Shown: in pieces, positions 53,062-62,130 of the stretch
How the letters are laid out: each line of letters opens with the position of its first letter
Position numbering within the stretch: the first letter of the stretch is position 1
Source of the DNA: Cardiobacterium valvarum
GTDB taxonomy: Bacteria > Pseudomonadota > Gammaproteobacteria > Cardiobacteriales > Cardiobacteriaceae
Length of the DNA stretch: 64,000 nt
Direction: 5' to 3'
Assembly: GCF_900460955.1 (NCBI RefSeq)
Contig: NZ_UFUW01000001.1
Location: 310,001-374,000, forward strand
Translations under genes and position numbers: made by a program
Notes under the pieces: model-generated
Databases searched by the model: none
Told to the model about the DNA's origin: nothing
What the model saw: only the letters and a program-made list of their open reading frames with translations

Positions 53062-53508
53062 ATGCGCTACAAAAACGTCCTACTTGTCACCGACCTGCGT
53101 GAAGACAGCGATATCGTTGCCAGCCGTGCCAAATGCATGCTGGACAGCCCTGATGCCAAACTGCGCGTCCTGCATGTCATGGAAGAAACCGTCCTCACCG
53201 CCGGCTACGAAATCGTCCCCATCATTCCGCTGAACAACAACGAAGACGAAATCATCTCCGGTGCACGCGCCAAAATGCAGGAACTCCTGGCGCGGCACAA
53301 CATCATCGCCGACGACGCCCACGTCGAAACCGCACTCTCCACCCGGCGCGGCATCCTTGATTACTGCAACAAAATCAAACCCGACCTCATCGTCATTGGT
53401 CGCCACGTCCGTACCGGCCTCGCCTCATTGCTGGGCGCCACCGCCGACGACATCTTACCCGGCGTCAACTGCGACGTCCTCGTCGTCAAACTCGGCGAAC
53501 CCGTATGA
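53062..53508 (+). CDS. Universal stress protein
   Basis: A 148-residue UspA-family protein: RYKNVLLVTDLREDSDIVAS at the N-terminus and DLIVIGRHVRTGLASLLGAT near the C-terminus, the place of the ATP-binding G-2x-G-9x-G(S/T) motif, here as GRHVRTGLASLLG. Preceded by AGGAG at 53052-53056. It overlaps the next gene by ATGA. Confidence 0.88.
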   Translation: MRYKNVLLVTDLREDSDIVASRAKCMLDSPDAKLRVLHVMEETVLTAGYEIVPIIPLNNNEDEIISGARAKMQELLARHNIIADDAHVETALSTRRGILDYCNKIKPDLIVIGRHVRTGLASLLGATADDILPGVNCDVLVVKLGEPV

Positions 53509-53999
53509 GCCAGCCCCCGAACGTCCAACTGTGCGCCGACATTAACCTGTCGGCGCTTTCATCATTACTGGGCGAATACGGCCTGAAAGTCGAACTGCTG
53601 CCCGTGGATGCCGATATCCCCGGCAGCTACTGGGGTGCGCCGGAAGCCGGCCTTGTCAAAGACACCCTCTACATCCGCCCCGACACCCCCACCCATTCCG
53701 CCCTGCACGAAGCCGGTCACTGGATCTGTATGGACGACGCGCGCCGTGCCAACCTGCACACTGACGCCGGTGGTACCGTGCTGGAAGAATGCGCGGTGAA
53801 CTACCTGCAAATCCTGCTTGCCGAAGCCCTGCCCGACGTCGGCCGCGCGCAAATGCTCGCTGACATGACCGCCTGGGGCTACAACTACCGCGAAGGCAGC
53901 GTGTACGCCTGGCTTGACGGTGACGCCATTGATGCCATCCGCTGGCTACAAGAACACCACCTCATCGACGCGGCGCGGCAAAGAATTACCCAACCTTAA
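53505..53999 (+). CDS. Metallopeptidase-like HEAGH protein
   Basis: A 164-residue protein with a zincin-type HEAGH motif (residues 68-72, HSALHEAGHWICMDDARRAN) and a further EECAVNYLQILLAEA that could supply a third ligand Glu (residues near 94). This gene-size and motif pattern is like short ImmA/IrrE-related or other small metalloproteases, but I do not recognise the family. No signal peptide, so cytoplasmic. It overlaps the universal stress protein gene by four bases, suggesting a joint stress role (inference). Confidence 0.65.
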   Translation: MSQPPNVQLCADINLSALSSLLGEYGLKVELLPVDADIPGSYWGAPEAGLVKDTLYIRPDTPTHSALHEAGHWICMDDARRANLHTDAGGTVLEECAVNYLQILLAEALPDVGRAQMLADMTAWGYNYREGSVYAWLDGDAIDAIRWLQEHHLIDAARQRITQP

Positions 54000-54070
54000 A
54001 CCGCACAGTAACGCCGATTGTGGCATACTGCGCGCCGTTTTTTCACCAATCTTCCCAAGGAGAGAACGAC

Positions 54071-54826
54071 ATGACAAACCAAAAAATCCTGCTGGCCGCC
54101 GCACTTGGTGCCGTTATCGGCAGCGCGCAAGCCATCGAACTCAAAACCGACGCCGACAAAGTCGGCTACGCCATTGGCGTGGACATGGGCAGCACTGTCA
54201 AAGACATCGGCGGGCAAAACATCAACATTGACGCCCTCGTTGCCGGCCTGAAAGACGCTTACGACGGCAAAGAGCCGGCGATGAGCGCCGAAGACATGGA
54301 CAAAACCATGAAAACCTTCGCCGAAGCCCGCATGAAAGACATGCAGGCCCAATACGAAAAAGAAATTGCCGCCAATGCCGAAGCGGGCAAAAAATTCCTC
54401 GATGAAAACGGCAAGAAAGATGGCGTAAAAACCACCAAGAGCGGCCTGCAATACAAAGTCGAAAAAGAAGGCAAAGGTGCCAAACCGACCGACAAAGACA
54501 GCGTCACCGTACACTACGAAGGTCGCCTGCTCGACGGCACCGTCTTCGACAGCTCGCTGGAACGCAAAGAACCCGTCACCTTCAGCGTGACCGACGTTAT
54601 TCCCGGCTGGGTTGAAGGCCTGCAACTGATGACCGAAGGCAGCAAATACACCTTCTACATCCCTTCCAACCTCGCCTACGGCGAAACTGGTGCCCCGCCG
54701 ACCATCCCGCCGAATGCCGTCCTCACCTTCGACGTCGAATTGCTGAAAGTTGGCGCCGCTGATGCCAAAGCGGCAGCTGAAGAAGGCAAGCCTGCGGAAG
54801 AAAAGAAAGACGAAGCGAAAAAATAA
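54071..54826 (+). CDS. FKBP-type peptidyl-prolyl isomerase, Mip/FkpA type
   Basis: A periplasmic or surface isomerase of about 251 residues. Signal peptide (MTNQKILLAAALGAVIGSAQA), an N-terminal dimerisation domain with long helices (to about residue 130), and the FKBP domain (VTVHYEGRLLDGTVFDSS, VIPGWVEGLQLMTEGSKYTF, IPPNAVLTFDVELL). An Ala/Glu/Lys-rich tail ends the protein. The start is ATG 54071, with AAGGAGAG upstream; an earlier ATG at 54020 would destroy the signal. Confidence 0.93.
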   Translation: MTNQKILLAAALGAVIGSAQAIELKTDADKVGYAIGVDMGSTVKDIGGQNINIDALVAGLKDAYDGKEPAMSAEDMDKTMKTFAEARMKDMQAQYEKEIAANAEAGKKFLDENGKKDGVKTTKSGLQYKVEKEGKGAKPTDKDSVTVHYEGRLLDGTVFDSSLERKEPVTFSVTDVIPGWVEGLQLMTEGSKYTFYIPSNLAYGETGAPPTIPPNAVLTFDVELLKVGAADAKAAAEEGKPAEEKKDEAKK

Positions 54827-54842
54827 GCCGCTTCCGGCACAT

Positions 54843-54872
54843 AAAAAACGGCATCCACGGATGCCGTTTTTT
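54843..54872 (+). terminator. Bidirectional terminator fkp/metY
   Basis: AAAAAACGGCAT, loop CCACGG, ATGCCGTTTTTT: T-runs on both strands, serving both convergent genes. Confidence 0.92.
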
Positions 54873-54900
54873 ATACCCACAGGGTACTGTCAGAACATCA

Positions 54901-56169
54901 TCACGCCGCGACCAGCGCCTGCTGCAAATCGGCGAGCAGGTCGTTGATATGTTCAATGCCGATTGAGAGACGCACCATGTCGGCGCTGACGCCGGCGGCG
55001 GCCAGTTCATGCTCGCTCAGCTGGCGGTGTGTCGTGCTGGCGGGATGGGTAGCGAGTGATTTGGCATCGCCGATGTTGACCAGGCGGGTGAAGAGTTGCA
55101 ACGCATCAATAAAGCGTCCGCCCGCTGCGCTGCCACCCCGGATGCCGAAGCTGAGCAGACCGGATGCCTGCCCGTGGAAATCGCGCATAATCAGGTGTTT
55201 GTACGGACTGTCGTCCAGCCCCGGATATTTCACCCAGGCGACCTGCGGATGATTTTGCAGGAAACGGGCCACCTGCAAGGCGTTGCTGCTGTGCCGTTCC
55301 ATACGCAACGCCAGCGTTTCCAGACCCTGCAAAATCAGGAAGGCGTTGAACGGGCTGATGGCAGCGCCCATGTTGCGCAGCGGGGCGACGCGGGCACGGG
55401 CGATGTAGGCGGCAGCGCCGAAATGTTCGCGGTAATTCACGCCATGATATGAAGGATCGGGCGTATTCAGAATGGCAAAGCGCGGGTCAGCCGACCAGTC
55501 GAAGCTCCCACCATCGATAATCGCGCCACCCAACGATGTGCCGTGCCCACCGATGTATTTCGTCAACGATTCGACCACGATATCCGCACCCAGCGCCAGT
55601 GGGCAGCACAAGGCAGGCGAAGCGACCGTGTTGTCCACCACCAGCGGCAGGCCCTGCGCGTGCGCGGCAGCGGCCAGCGCCGGGATATCGACCACATTCA
55701 CCGCCGGATTGCCGATGCTTTCGCAATAGACCAGCTTGCTGCGCCCATCCGCGAGCGTGGCTATTTCTTCGGGATGGTCGGGGTCAAAGAAACGCACATC
55801 AATGCCCTGACGCGGCAGGGCATGCGCGAACAGGTTGAAGGTGCCACCGTAGAGCGTTTTCGCGGCGAGAATATTGTCGCCCGCCTCGGCAATGGTCTGT
55901 ATCGCATAGGTCACCGCCGCCATGCCGCTCGCCACGACCAGCGCGCCAATACCGCCCTCGATGGCGGCAAGCCGCTGTTCCAGCACATCGGTGGTGGGGT
56001 TCATGATGCGGGTGTAGATGTTGCCCGGCACGTTCAGATTGAAGAGATCGGCACCATGCTGCGTGTCGTCGAAGGCGTAGCTGGTGGTCTGATAGACCGG
56101 TACGGCAGCGGCTTTGGTGGTCGGGTCGGGCTGATAACCGGCGTGGATGGCCAGGGTTTCGAGATGCAT
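54901..56169 (-). CDS. metY: O-acetylhomoserine sulfhydrylase-like enzyme
   Basis: A PLP-dependent Cys/Met metabolism enzyme of 422 residues. Opening ETLAIHAGYQPDPTTKAAAV, YTRIMNPTTDVLEQRLAAIE, PLP Lys in VVESLTKYIGGHG, and SIGIEHINDLLADLQQAL at the end. The length and the PTTDVLEQR region point to the O-acetylhomoserine aminocarboxypropyltransferase (MetY) group, over the shorter MetB (about 385 residues). It makes homocysteine from O-acetylhomoserine and sulfide. Confidence 0.88.
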   Translation of the reverse strand: MHLETLAIHAGYQPDPTTKAAAVPVYQTTSYAFDDTQHGADLFNLNVPGNIYTRIMNPTTDVLEQRLAAIEGGIGALVVASGMAAVTYAIQTIAEAGDNILAAKTLYGGTFNLFAHALPRQGIDVRFFDPDHPEEIATLADGRSKLVYCESIGNPAVNVVDIPALAAAAHAQGLPLVVDNTVASPALCCPLALGADIVVESLTKYIGGHGTSLGGAIIDGGSFDWSADPRFAILNTPDPSYHGVNYREHFGAAAYIARARVAPLRNMGAAISPFNAFLILQGLETLALRMERHSSNALQVARFLQNHPQVAWVKYPGLDDSPYKHLIMRDFHGQASGLLSFGIRGGSAAGGRFIDALQLFTRLVNIGDAKSLATHPASTTHRQLSEHELAAAGVSADMVRLSIGIEHINDLLADLQQALVAA

Positions 56170-56264
56170 AGGCGGCTCCTGTTACGAGAGATGTTAAGTA
56201 GCGGGAATGTACGCGTCCGGCTGGGGCAAGTCAAAAGGGAGCGCATGGCAGGGGCCGAAGCCCG

Positions 56265-56339
56265 CCAAGCGACGTAATTACTGGACCCCCAAGCGGGATA
56301 AACGCCGGGCCAGCCAAGCGGGATAAACACTATGCCCGC
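56265..56339 (+). repeat. Three tandem CCAAGCGG-family repeats
   Basis: Units begin at 56265, 56289 and 56314 (periods 24 and 25): CCAAGCGA-CGTAATTA-CTGGAC; CCAAGCGG-GATAAACG-CCGGGC; CCAAGCGG-GATAAACA-CTATGCCCGCTT. This is the clearest tandem cluster, between metY and the aspA terminator. Confidence 0.7.
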
Positions 56340-56350
56340 TTGAGCGCAGC

Positions 56351-56378
56351 GAAAAGCCCCGCTTGCGCGGGGCTTTTC
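56351..56378 (-). terminator. Terminator of aspA
   Basis: On the minus strand GAAAAGCCCCGCG, loop, GCGGGGCTTTTC, 24 bases after the aspA stop. Confidence 0.88.
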
Positions 56379-56402
56379 ATTGAGGCGGCTATGGATGTCG
56401 GG

Positions 56403-57797
56403 TTATTTCGGATAAACCATGTTTTCCGGCGCGATGATTTTTTCCAGCTCGTCTTTGCTGAGATAGCCTTTTTCCAGCACGATGTCGTACACCGAGCCGC
56501 CGGTGCGTTTTGCGGTTTTGGCGACGTCGGAGGATTTTTCGTAGCCGATGTAGGGGTTGAGTGCGGTAACGAGGCCGATGTTCGACAGCACTTGTTCGCG
56601 GCAGTGCGCTTCGTTGAGCTGTATGCCGTCGATGCATTTTTCGGCGAAGGTTTCGCAGGCGCGGGAAAGCATGACCATCGCGGTGAAGAGGTTGAAGGTG
56701 ATGACCGGCTCAAACACGTTCAGTTGCAGTTGTCCCGCTTCGGAGGCGAGCGCGATGCTGTGGTCAATGCCCATGACGTGGAAGCAGGTCTGGTTCACGA
56801 CTTCCGGGATGACCGGGTTGATTTTGCCCGGCATGATGGAGCTGCCCGGCTGTCTGTCCGGCAGGATGTAGTTCGCCAGCCCTGCGCGTGGACCGGAGCT
56901 GAGGAAGCGCAGGTCGTTGGCGATTTTTGAGAGGCGGGTGGCAATCAGGCGCAGGTTGCCGGAGAGATGGACGTAGGCGCTGGTGTCCTGCGTTGCCTGG
57001 ATGAGGTCTTTCGCGGTTTTGTACGGTTTGCCGGTGATGGCGGCGAGGTGGCGTGCGCAGGCGGGGATGTAGCCGGCTGGCGCGTTCAGGCCGGTGCCGA
57101 TGGCGGTTGCGCCCATGTTCATTTCGTAGAGGCGGCGGCGTGGTTCGTCCAGGCGCTCGATTTCAGTCGCAATCATGGTCGCGAAGGCATTGAATTCTTG
57201 CCCGGCGGTCATCGGCACGGCGTCTTGCAGGTGGGTGCGGCCCATTTTCAGTTTGTCGCCGAATTCTTTGCTCTTGCGGGCGAAGCTGTCGTGCAGTTTT
57301 TGCAGCGAACCGATGAGGCGTTCGATGTAGCCGTCAAGGGCGACGTGCAGTGCAGTCGGGTAGGCGTCGTTGGTGGACTGCGATTTGTTGACGTGGTTGT
57401 TCGGATGGCAGTAGTCGTATTCGCCTTTTTTGTGACCGAGGATTTCCAGGGCACGGTTGGCGATGACTTCGTTGGCGTTCATGTTGGTGGAGGTGCCCGC
57501 CCCGCCCTGGATCATGTCCACCAGGAACTGGTCGTGCAGTTTGCCGCTGATGATTTCGTCGCAGGCGGCGCAGATGGCGTCTTTGATTTTGCCGTCCAGC
57601 GCGCCGACTTCGTGGTTGGCGAGGGCGGCGGCTTTTTTCACTTGCGCGAAGGCGTTGATGAAGGTGCTGAACTGGTCAAGGTGCACGCCGGTGATGTTGA
57701 AGTTTTCCAGGGCGCGCAGGGTCTGGATGCCGTAGTAGGCGTCGGCGGGGACGTCGCGTTCGCCGAGTAAGTCATGTTCACGTCGTGTTGCTGTCAT
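56403..57797 (-). CDS. aspA: Aspartate ammonia-lyase
   Basis: Deaminates aspartate to fumarate and ammonia; fumarate can feed anaerobic respiration. The superfamily signature GSSIMPGKINPV is intact. Also seen: TSTNMNANEVIANRALEILG, VNKSQSTNDAYPTALHVAL, and MGRTHLQDAVPMTAGQEF. Length 464. Aspartase is favoured over fumarase C by EHDLLGERDVPADAYYG and the C-terminal region. A promoter (minus strand) appears as TTACAA-16-TAAAAT at 57824-57851. Confidence 0.94.
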   Translation of the reverse strand: MTATRREHDLLGERDVPADAYYGIQTLRALENFNITGVHLDQFSTFINAFAQVKKAAALANHEVGALDGKIKDAICAACDEIISGKLHDQFLVDMIQGGAGTSTNMNANEVIANRALEILGHKKGEYDYCHPNNHVNKSQSTNDAYPTALHVALDGYIERLIGSLQKLHDSFARKSKEFGDKLKMGRTHLQDAVPMTAGQEFNAFATMIATEIERLDEPRRRLYEMNMGATAIGTGLNAPAGYIPACARHLAAITGKPYKTAKDLIQATQDTSAYVHLSGNLRLIATRLSKIANDLRFLSSGPRAGLANYILPDRQPGSSIMPGKINPVIPEVVNQTCFHVMGIDHSIALASEAGQLQLNVFEPVITFNLFTAMVMLSRACETFAEKCIDGIQLNEAHCREQVLSNIGLVTALNPYIGYEKSSDVAKTAKRTGGSVYDIVLEKGYLSKDELEKIIAPENMVYPK

Positions 57798-57823
57798 GAG
57801 GGGTCTCCTGTTAGGTTTTGTGC

Positions 57824-57851
57824 ATTTTAACGCTGCAGGCTGTGTTTGTAA
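57824..57851 (-). promoter_or_regulatory. Putative aspA promoter
   Basis: On the minus strand -35 TTACAA (57846-57851), spacer 16, -10 TAAAAT (57824-57829), 27 bases from the aspA ATG. A 9-bp inverted repeat CGTGAATTT/AAATTCACG lies upstream at 57852-57898, ending next to the -35. Confidence 0.5.
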
Positions 57852-58038
57852 CGTGAATTTTGCTTTTCTTTTCGGAGGGTATTACTCAGAAATTCACGAG
57901 TCCTTGTTTTTGTTATGTTCTTTGACTGCGGGATGTTGGCGGTTTTTCTGGTGTTTTTCGCTTGTTGCACCGCTTGCACCCCCACTGCGTTCCCGCTTGA
58001 GTGACGTGAATATCACTCTTTTTGTGGTGGTTTTGCGG

Positions 58039-58062
58039 AAAAGCCCGCTGGCGCGGGCTTTT
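58039..58062 (-). terminator. Terminator of the small lipoprotein gene
   Basis: On the minus strand AAAAGCCCGC, a four-base loop, GCGGGCTTTT, 28 bases after the stop at 58091. Confidence 0.85.
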
Positions 58063-58090
58063 GGTTGAGTGCTGACGCCTTCCGGTGTCT

Positions 58091-58513
58091 TTATTGCAGG
58101 AAGGGTTCGAGCAGTTTGTTCGTGTCTTCAGTGGTCAAGCAAAGTCCTGAATCCTTTTCGCTGGGCAAGAGGTCACAGTTGGAGCGAATTATCCACGGTT
58201 GTCGCCGTTTACCACCAGGCTGTGCCGGATTGGCGAGCACTGGGTCATAGATATAAACGACCAAAATGTCTCCGGAGGAAGTCAATGGATATTTGGGGAT
58301 GGGCGCGCCTTCTTTTAGTAGTACAGATGCACAAGGAACTTCTTTGTCTTGCAATGTAGAGCAAGGAATTCTTACGTCATTGGACATTTTCCATGCGGGT
58401 TCGCTTGGGTTCATGTAGCTGTGTTTGATATGTCCCGTGTTCTGTTCGCTGCTTTTTTCGCCAGAGCAGGCGGCGAGCATGATGAACAGGGTTGGAATTA
58501 GGAGTTTTTTCAT
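58091..58513 (-). CDS. Hypothetical lipoprotein
   Basis: A 140-residue protein with lipobox LAAC (MKKLLIPTLFIMLAACSGEK). The mature part is short and polar with two Cys pairs (IPCSTLQDKEVPCAS; SNCDLLPSEKDSGLCLT) that could form disulfides in the periplasm. I do not recognise the family. The codon use is somewhat more AT-rich than the neighbours. It stands alone with its own terminator. Confidence 0.72.
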   Translation of the reverse strand: MKKLLIPTLFIMLAACSGEKSSEQNTGHIKHSYMNPSEPAWKMSNDVRIPCSTLQDKEVPCASVLLKEGAPIPKYPLTSSGDILVVYIYDPVLANPAQPGGKRRQPWIIRSNCDLLPSEKDSGLCLTTEDTNKLLEPFLQ

Positions 58514-58621
58514 GGTTCACCTCTTTTTGTGCCACGAGGCACGTTTGTCGATGGCGGTGGCTTATGCGGTGGGCCAAGGCCCTCCTTACGCGAGTTATGG
58601 TTTTTTCGGCGATGTCGCCAT

Positions 58622-60412
58622 TTAAATCGCCTCGGTGTTTTTGATGAGCCAGTCGTGCGCGGCACCGCTGGTCAGCGGGGCGAGGGTTTCGCGCACGTGG
58701 GCGTGGTAGGCGTTCAGCCAGCGGGTTTCCGTCTCGTTCAACAGGGTTTTGTCGATGAGGCGGGTGTCGATTGGGCAAAGCGTCAGGGTTTCGAAGTAGA
58801 GGTAGTCGCCGAAGGCGGTTTCCGCCGGGTTTTTGACGCGGCGGTTGACGGCGAGGTTTTCGATGCGGATGCCCCACTGGCCGGGACGGTACAGTCCGGG
58901 TTCGTTTGAGGTGATCATCCCTGCTTTCATGCCGCTCGCGCTGTGGATGGGGGCGTGGTAGGAGATGACTTGTGGCCCTTCGTGGACGTTCAAAAAGTAG
59001 CCGACGCCGTGACCGGTGCCGTGGCCGTAGTCGCATTGTGTGCGCCATAGCGGGGCGCGACAGGCAGCGTCAAGCAGGGGGGCGGCGATGCCGTCGGGGA
59101 AGATGGTTTCGGCCAGCGCGATGTGCGCTTTCAGGACGAGGGTGTAGTCACGCTGCATGGCGGCGCTCGGCGTGCCGATGGGGATGACGCGGGTGATGTC
59201 GGTGGTGCCGTTCTGGTATTGGCCGCCGGAGTCGATGAGCAGCAGGCCGTCGCGACCGATTTCGCTGTGGTGTTCGCGGGTGGCGCTGTAATGGGGCAGG
59301 GCGGCATTGGCGTTGTAGGCGGCGATGGTATCGAAGCTGGGCGAGATGAAGTGCGGACGCGCGCTGCGGTGGGCGAGGAGGATGCTGTCCACATCGAGTT
59401 CGGTCAGCCGCTCACCGGCAGCGAGGCGGGTTTCGAATTCGGCGAAGAAGCCGCACAGCGCCACGCCGTCCTGCACCATCGCGGCGTGGGTATGGGCGAT
59501 TTCGTCTTCGTGTTTGCAGGCTTTAAACAGGGTGCTGGGGTTGATGGCCTCGATAAGGGTAACGTCGGGGGGGAGTTTGCGCAGGGTGCTGACGGCGGTT
59601 TTATCCGGATTGAGCAGCAGGCTGCCGCTCAGTTTGCCGACGGCGTCCGCGATGGCCTCATAGGCGGCGACGCGGATGCCGGCGGCGGCCAGTGTCGCGG
59701 TGGCGGCGGGGTTAAGTTTGGCGGCATCCACATAGAGGGTGGCGTCGTGGTCGCTGATGTGCAGGTAGGCGAGAAAGACAGGGTTGTAGGGCACGTCGCT
59801 ACCGCGCAGGTTGGTGAGCCAGGCGATGTCGTCCAGCGAGGAGATGAGGTGGTGCATGGCGCCTTTTTCTTGCATCGATGCGCGGACGCGGGCGAGTTTG
59901 GCGGCGGCGTTTTCGGCAACAAACGCCGGGTCGTGCGGGTAGATGGTCGCTTGCGGCAGGGCGGGGCGGTCATGCCAAAGGTCGTTCATCAGGTCGTGAT
60001 GGTGGTTCAGGCGGATATTTTTTGCGGCGAAGGCCGCTTCCATCTGCCGCTTGGCGGTAAGCGAGAGCATATCGGCGGCGATGCCGACGACGGCGCCCTG
60101 CGGCAGGTAGTCGGCGAGCGCGTCAATGTGGGTGCGGCCGGAGCCGAGTTTTTGTAATTCGATGCCGCTGCCGGCGAGCTGCTGCGTCGCCTGTTCCCAG
60201 TAGCGGCTGTCCGCCCACAGTTCGGCGCGCTCGGCAGTCACAATCAGCGTCGGTACGGAGCCGGTGAAGCCGGAGAGCCAGCGCCGCGTCTGCCAGTGGT
60301 CGGGCAGGTATTCGGAGAGGTGCGGGTCGGCGGAGGGGGCAATCCAGGCGTCGAGCTGGTGTTGTTGCATGAGCTGGCGCAGGGTGGCGAGGCGTTTGGC
60401 GTAGAGGTTCAT
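58622..60412 (-). CDS. Xaa-Pro aminopeptidase family M24B
   Basis: Removes N-terminal residues before Pro in peptides. 596 residues in three parts, like eukaryotic aminopeptidase P: two creatinase-type N-terminal domains (RLATLRQLMQQHQLDAWIAP; ELWADSRYW) and the C-terminal metal domain with LLIDSGGQYQNGTTDITRV (two Asp), GHGTGHGVGYFLNVHEGPQ (His) and SNEPGLYRPGQWGIRIENL (Glu, Glu). The latter residues bind two metal ions. It is the next gene on the transcript after the peptide transporter, fitting peptide use. Confidence 0.92.
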   Translation of the reverse strand: MNLYAKRLATLRQLMQQHQLDAWIAPSADPHLSEYLPDHWQTRRWLSGFTGSVPTLIVTAERAELWADSRYWEQATQQLAGSGIELQKLGSGRTHIDALADYLPQGAVVGIAADMLSLTAKRQMEAAFAAKNIRLNHHHDLMNDLWHDRPALPQATIYPHDPAFVAENAAAKLARVRASMQEKGAMHHLISSLDDIAWLTNLRGSDVPYNPVFLAYLHISDHDATLYVDAAKLNPAATATLAAAGIRVAAYEAIADAVGKLSGSLLLNPDKTAVSTLRKLPPDVTLIEAINPSTLFKACKHEDEIAHTHAAMVQDGVALCGFFAEFETRLAAGERLTELDVDSILLAHRSARPHFISPSFDTIAAYNANAALPHYSATREHHSEIGRDGLLLIDSGGQYQNGTTDITRVIPIGTPSAAMQRDYTLVLKAHIALAETIFPDGIAAPLLDAACRAPLWRTQCDYGHGTGHGVGYFLNVHEGPQVISYHAPIHSASGMKAGMITSNEPGLYRPGQWGIRIENLAVNRRVKNPAETAFGDYLYFETLTLCPIDTRLIDKTLLNETETRWLNAYHAHVRETLAPLTSGAAHDWLIKNTEAI

Positions 60413-60442
60413 GAGAGTCCCTTGTGGATGGTTGATGGACGT

Positions 60443-61900
60443 TTATTCGGCGCCGTTGAGCATTTTATTCAGCATCGGCACCATCACCAGCAGGACAAGG
60501 CCGGTAGCAATAGCGATCAGCGTGGTCAAGACGTAGAAAGAGGCCGGATTATCCGCTTGGTAGCAGGTGGAAAAATACTTGCCGCCAAGGGTGAAACCGA
60601 GCGACAGGCTAAGGAAGTTTAGCGCCACCATCTGGGTTTTGAAGTGTTCAGGCGCGATGCGGGTGACGAAGGACAATGAAATCGGCGAGAGCAAGAGTTC
60701 GGCGAGTGTGTTGAACAGCACGGCAAGGGCCAGCACGAAAAGCGGCATTACCGTCCCGCTCATCAGGAAGGGAATGAAGACGAGGTAGCTCAGGCTGAGG
60801 ACGAAGAGCGATAGCGCGAATTTCAGCGGCGTTTTCGGTTGGCGTGCGCCGAGTTTGGTCCACACCGCTGCCATGACGCCGGAGAAGACGATAACCCACA
60901 GGCTTTGCAGCGAGTCTTTCCACGAGACGGGGATAACGAAATCGCCGAAGGTGCGTTTTGCCGGCATCACTTCGTCAAAATAGACGGTAAAGGCAGTATA
61001 TATTTGGAACCATAGTGCCCAGAAGATGCACATTGCGGAAAAGAGCGGGATATAGGCAAGGATGTAGCGGTGGTGTTCGGCGTCTACTTTGTCATCGTTC
61101 ATCAGGCGGACGAAATAGCCGGTGACGGCGAAGATGACCACCACCAGCAGCACGGTGGCGAAGTTATCCAGGCGCAGTTCCTTGAAGAACACGGCGGCGG
61201 CAATAAAGAAAGCCACAATCAGCACGGCGGCAATGGCGATTTTGATGCTGTCCGGCGGTAACGGATTCGGCGCGCCGGTACGCGGCAGATTGCGGCGACC
61301 GATGGCGTAAATCAGCAAACCAATGGCCATACCGATGGCTGCCGCGCCGAAACCATAGTGAAAACCGCGCGTCGTTTGCAGCCAGCCGGTGATGATAGGG
61401 CCGAAAAAGCCGCCGACGTTGATGCCGAAATAAAAGATCGTAAAGCCGGCATCACGCAGCGGACGCAGCGCATCATCCTCATACAGCGAGCCGACCATCG
61501 AGCTGGAAGACGCCTTGACCCCACCGCTACCCAGCGCTATCAGCACCAGACCGCAGATGAGCCCTGTCACCCCCGGCACGAGGGCAAGCGCGATATGGCC
61601 GAGCATCACCGTCACCCCGGAATAGAAAAGGGTGCGCTCCGCGCCGAAGACGCGGTCAGCCGCCCAGCCGCCGAGGATGGTGGAAAGATACACGCTGCCG
61701 CCATAAGCGCCCATGATGCCGCCCGCGATGGTTTTATCGATGCCGAGGCCGCCTTCGGTCGCCGCGTAATACAAGTAAATCATGAGGATGCCCTGCATCC
61801 CGTAGAAGGAGAAGCGCTCGAACATCTCAATGCTGAACAGCGAGAAGAGCTGGTGCGGATGGCCGAGGAAGGATTTGTGGGTAGGGTTTGAAGCAGACAT
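60443..61900 (-). CDS. POT-family proton/peptide symporter
   Basis: A 485-residue di/tripeptide importer with 12-14 helices. The family signature is FSIEMFERFSFYGMQGILMI (ExxERF) near residue 20, followed by GGWAADRVFGAERTLFYSG. FYFGINVGGFFGPIITGWL is the PTR2 signature region. Start ATG 61900 (MSASNPTHKSF), preceded by GGGAG. The open frame upstream to 62068 has no coding character. The aminopeptidase gene follows by 30 bases. Confidence 0.93.
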   Translation of the reverse strand: MSASNPTHKSFLGHPHQLFSLFSIEMFERFSFYGMQGILMIYLYYAATEGGLGIDKTIAGGIMGAYGGSVYLSTILGGWAADRVFGAERTLFYSGVTVMLGHIALALVPGVTGLICGLVLIALGSGGVKASSSSMVGSLYEDDALRPLRDAGFTIFYFGINVGGFFGPIITGWLQTTRGFHYGFGAAAIGMAIGLLIYAIGRRNLPRTGAPNPLPPDSIKIAIAAVLIVAFFIAAAVFFKELRLDNFATVLLVVVIFAVTGYFVRLMNDDKVDAEHHRYILAYIPLFSAMCIFWALWFQIYTAFTVYFDEVMPAKRTFGDFVIPVSWKDSLQSLWVIVFSGVMAAVWTKLGARQPKTPLKFALSLFVLSLSYLVFIPFLMSGTVMPLFVLALAVLFNTLAELLLSPISLSFVTRIAPEHFKTQMVALNFLSLSLGFTLGGKYFSTCYQADNPASFYVLTTLIAIATGLVLLVMVPMLNKMLNGAE

Positions 61901-62130
61901 GAGCGGGACTCCCGTTGTGAGAAAGACTGCATCACGCGCCAACGCGCGGCTGCATTCGGGCTGTCCCGCTGGGGAACGCCCCCGAACACGCTGAATGTAG
62001 CATAGATGAAAGAAAAGCAACAAGTAATCCACATATAGATAACATGCGCTGTTAATTAGCCACAGCAATCAACACCTCCGTCTGCGACGACGGCCCTATA
62101 ATCTGTCAACCTTCACTACCGCTTCTGCTT
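61901..62130. other. Divergent intergenic region
   Basis: 230 bases hold the upstream regions of the peptide transporter (minus) and the acyltransferase (plus). An AT-rich part at 61995-62065 is the likely promoter zone. No operator was recognised. Confidence 0.4.

Noticed and set aside
56265-56339. CRISPR-like direct repeats
   Set aside because: Units are adjacent without unique spacers, diverge internally, and no cas gene is near.
58003-58024. GAGTGA/TCACTC hairpin followed by five T on the plus strand
   Set aside because: No plus-strand gene ends upstream of it, and the stem is only six pairs.
57796-58068. Plus-strand frame upstream of aspA
   Set aside because: Cys/Phe-rich low-quality product, starts within the aspA start region antisense and contains the terminator of the neighbouring gene.
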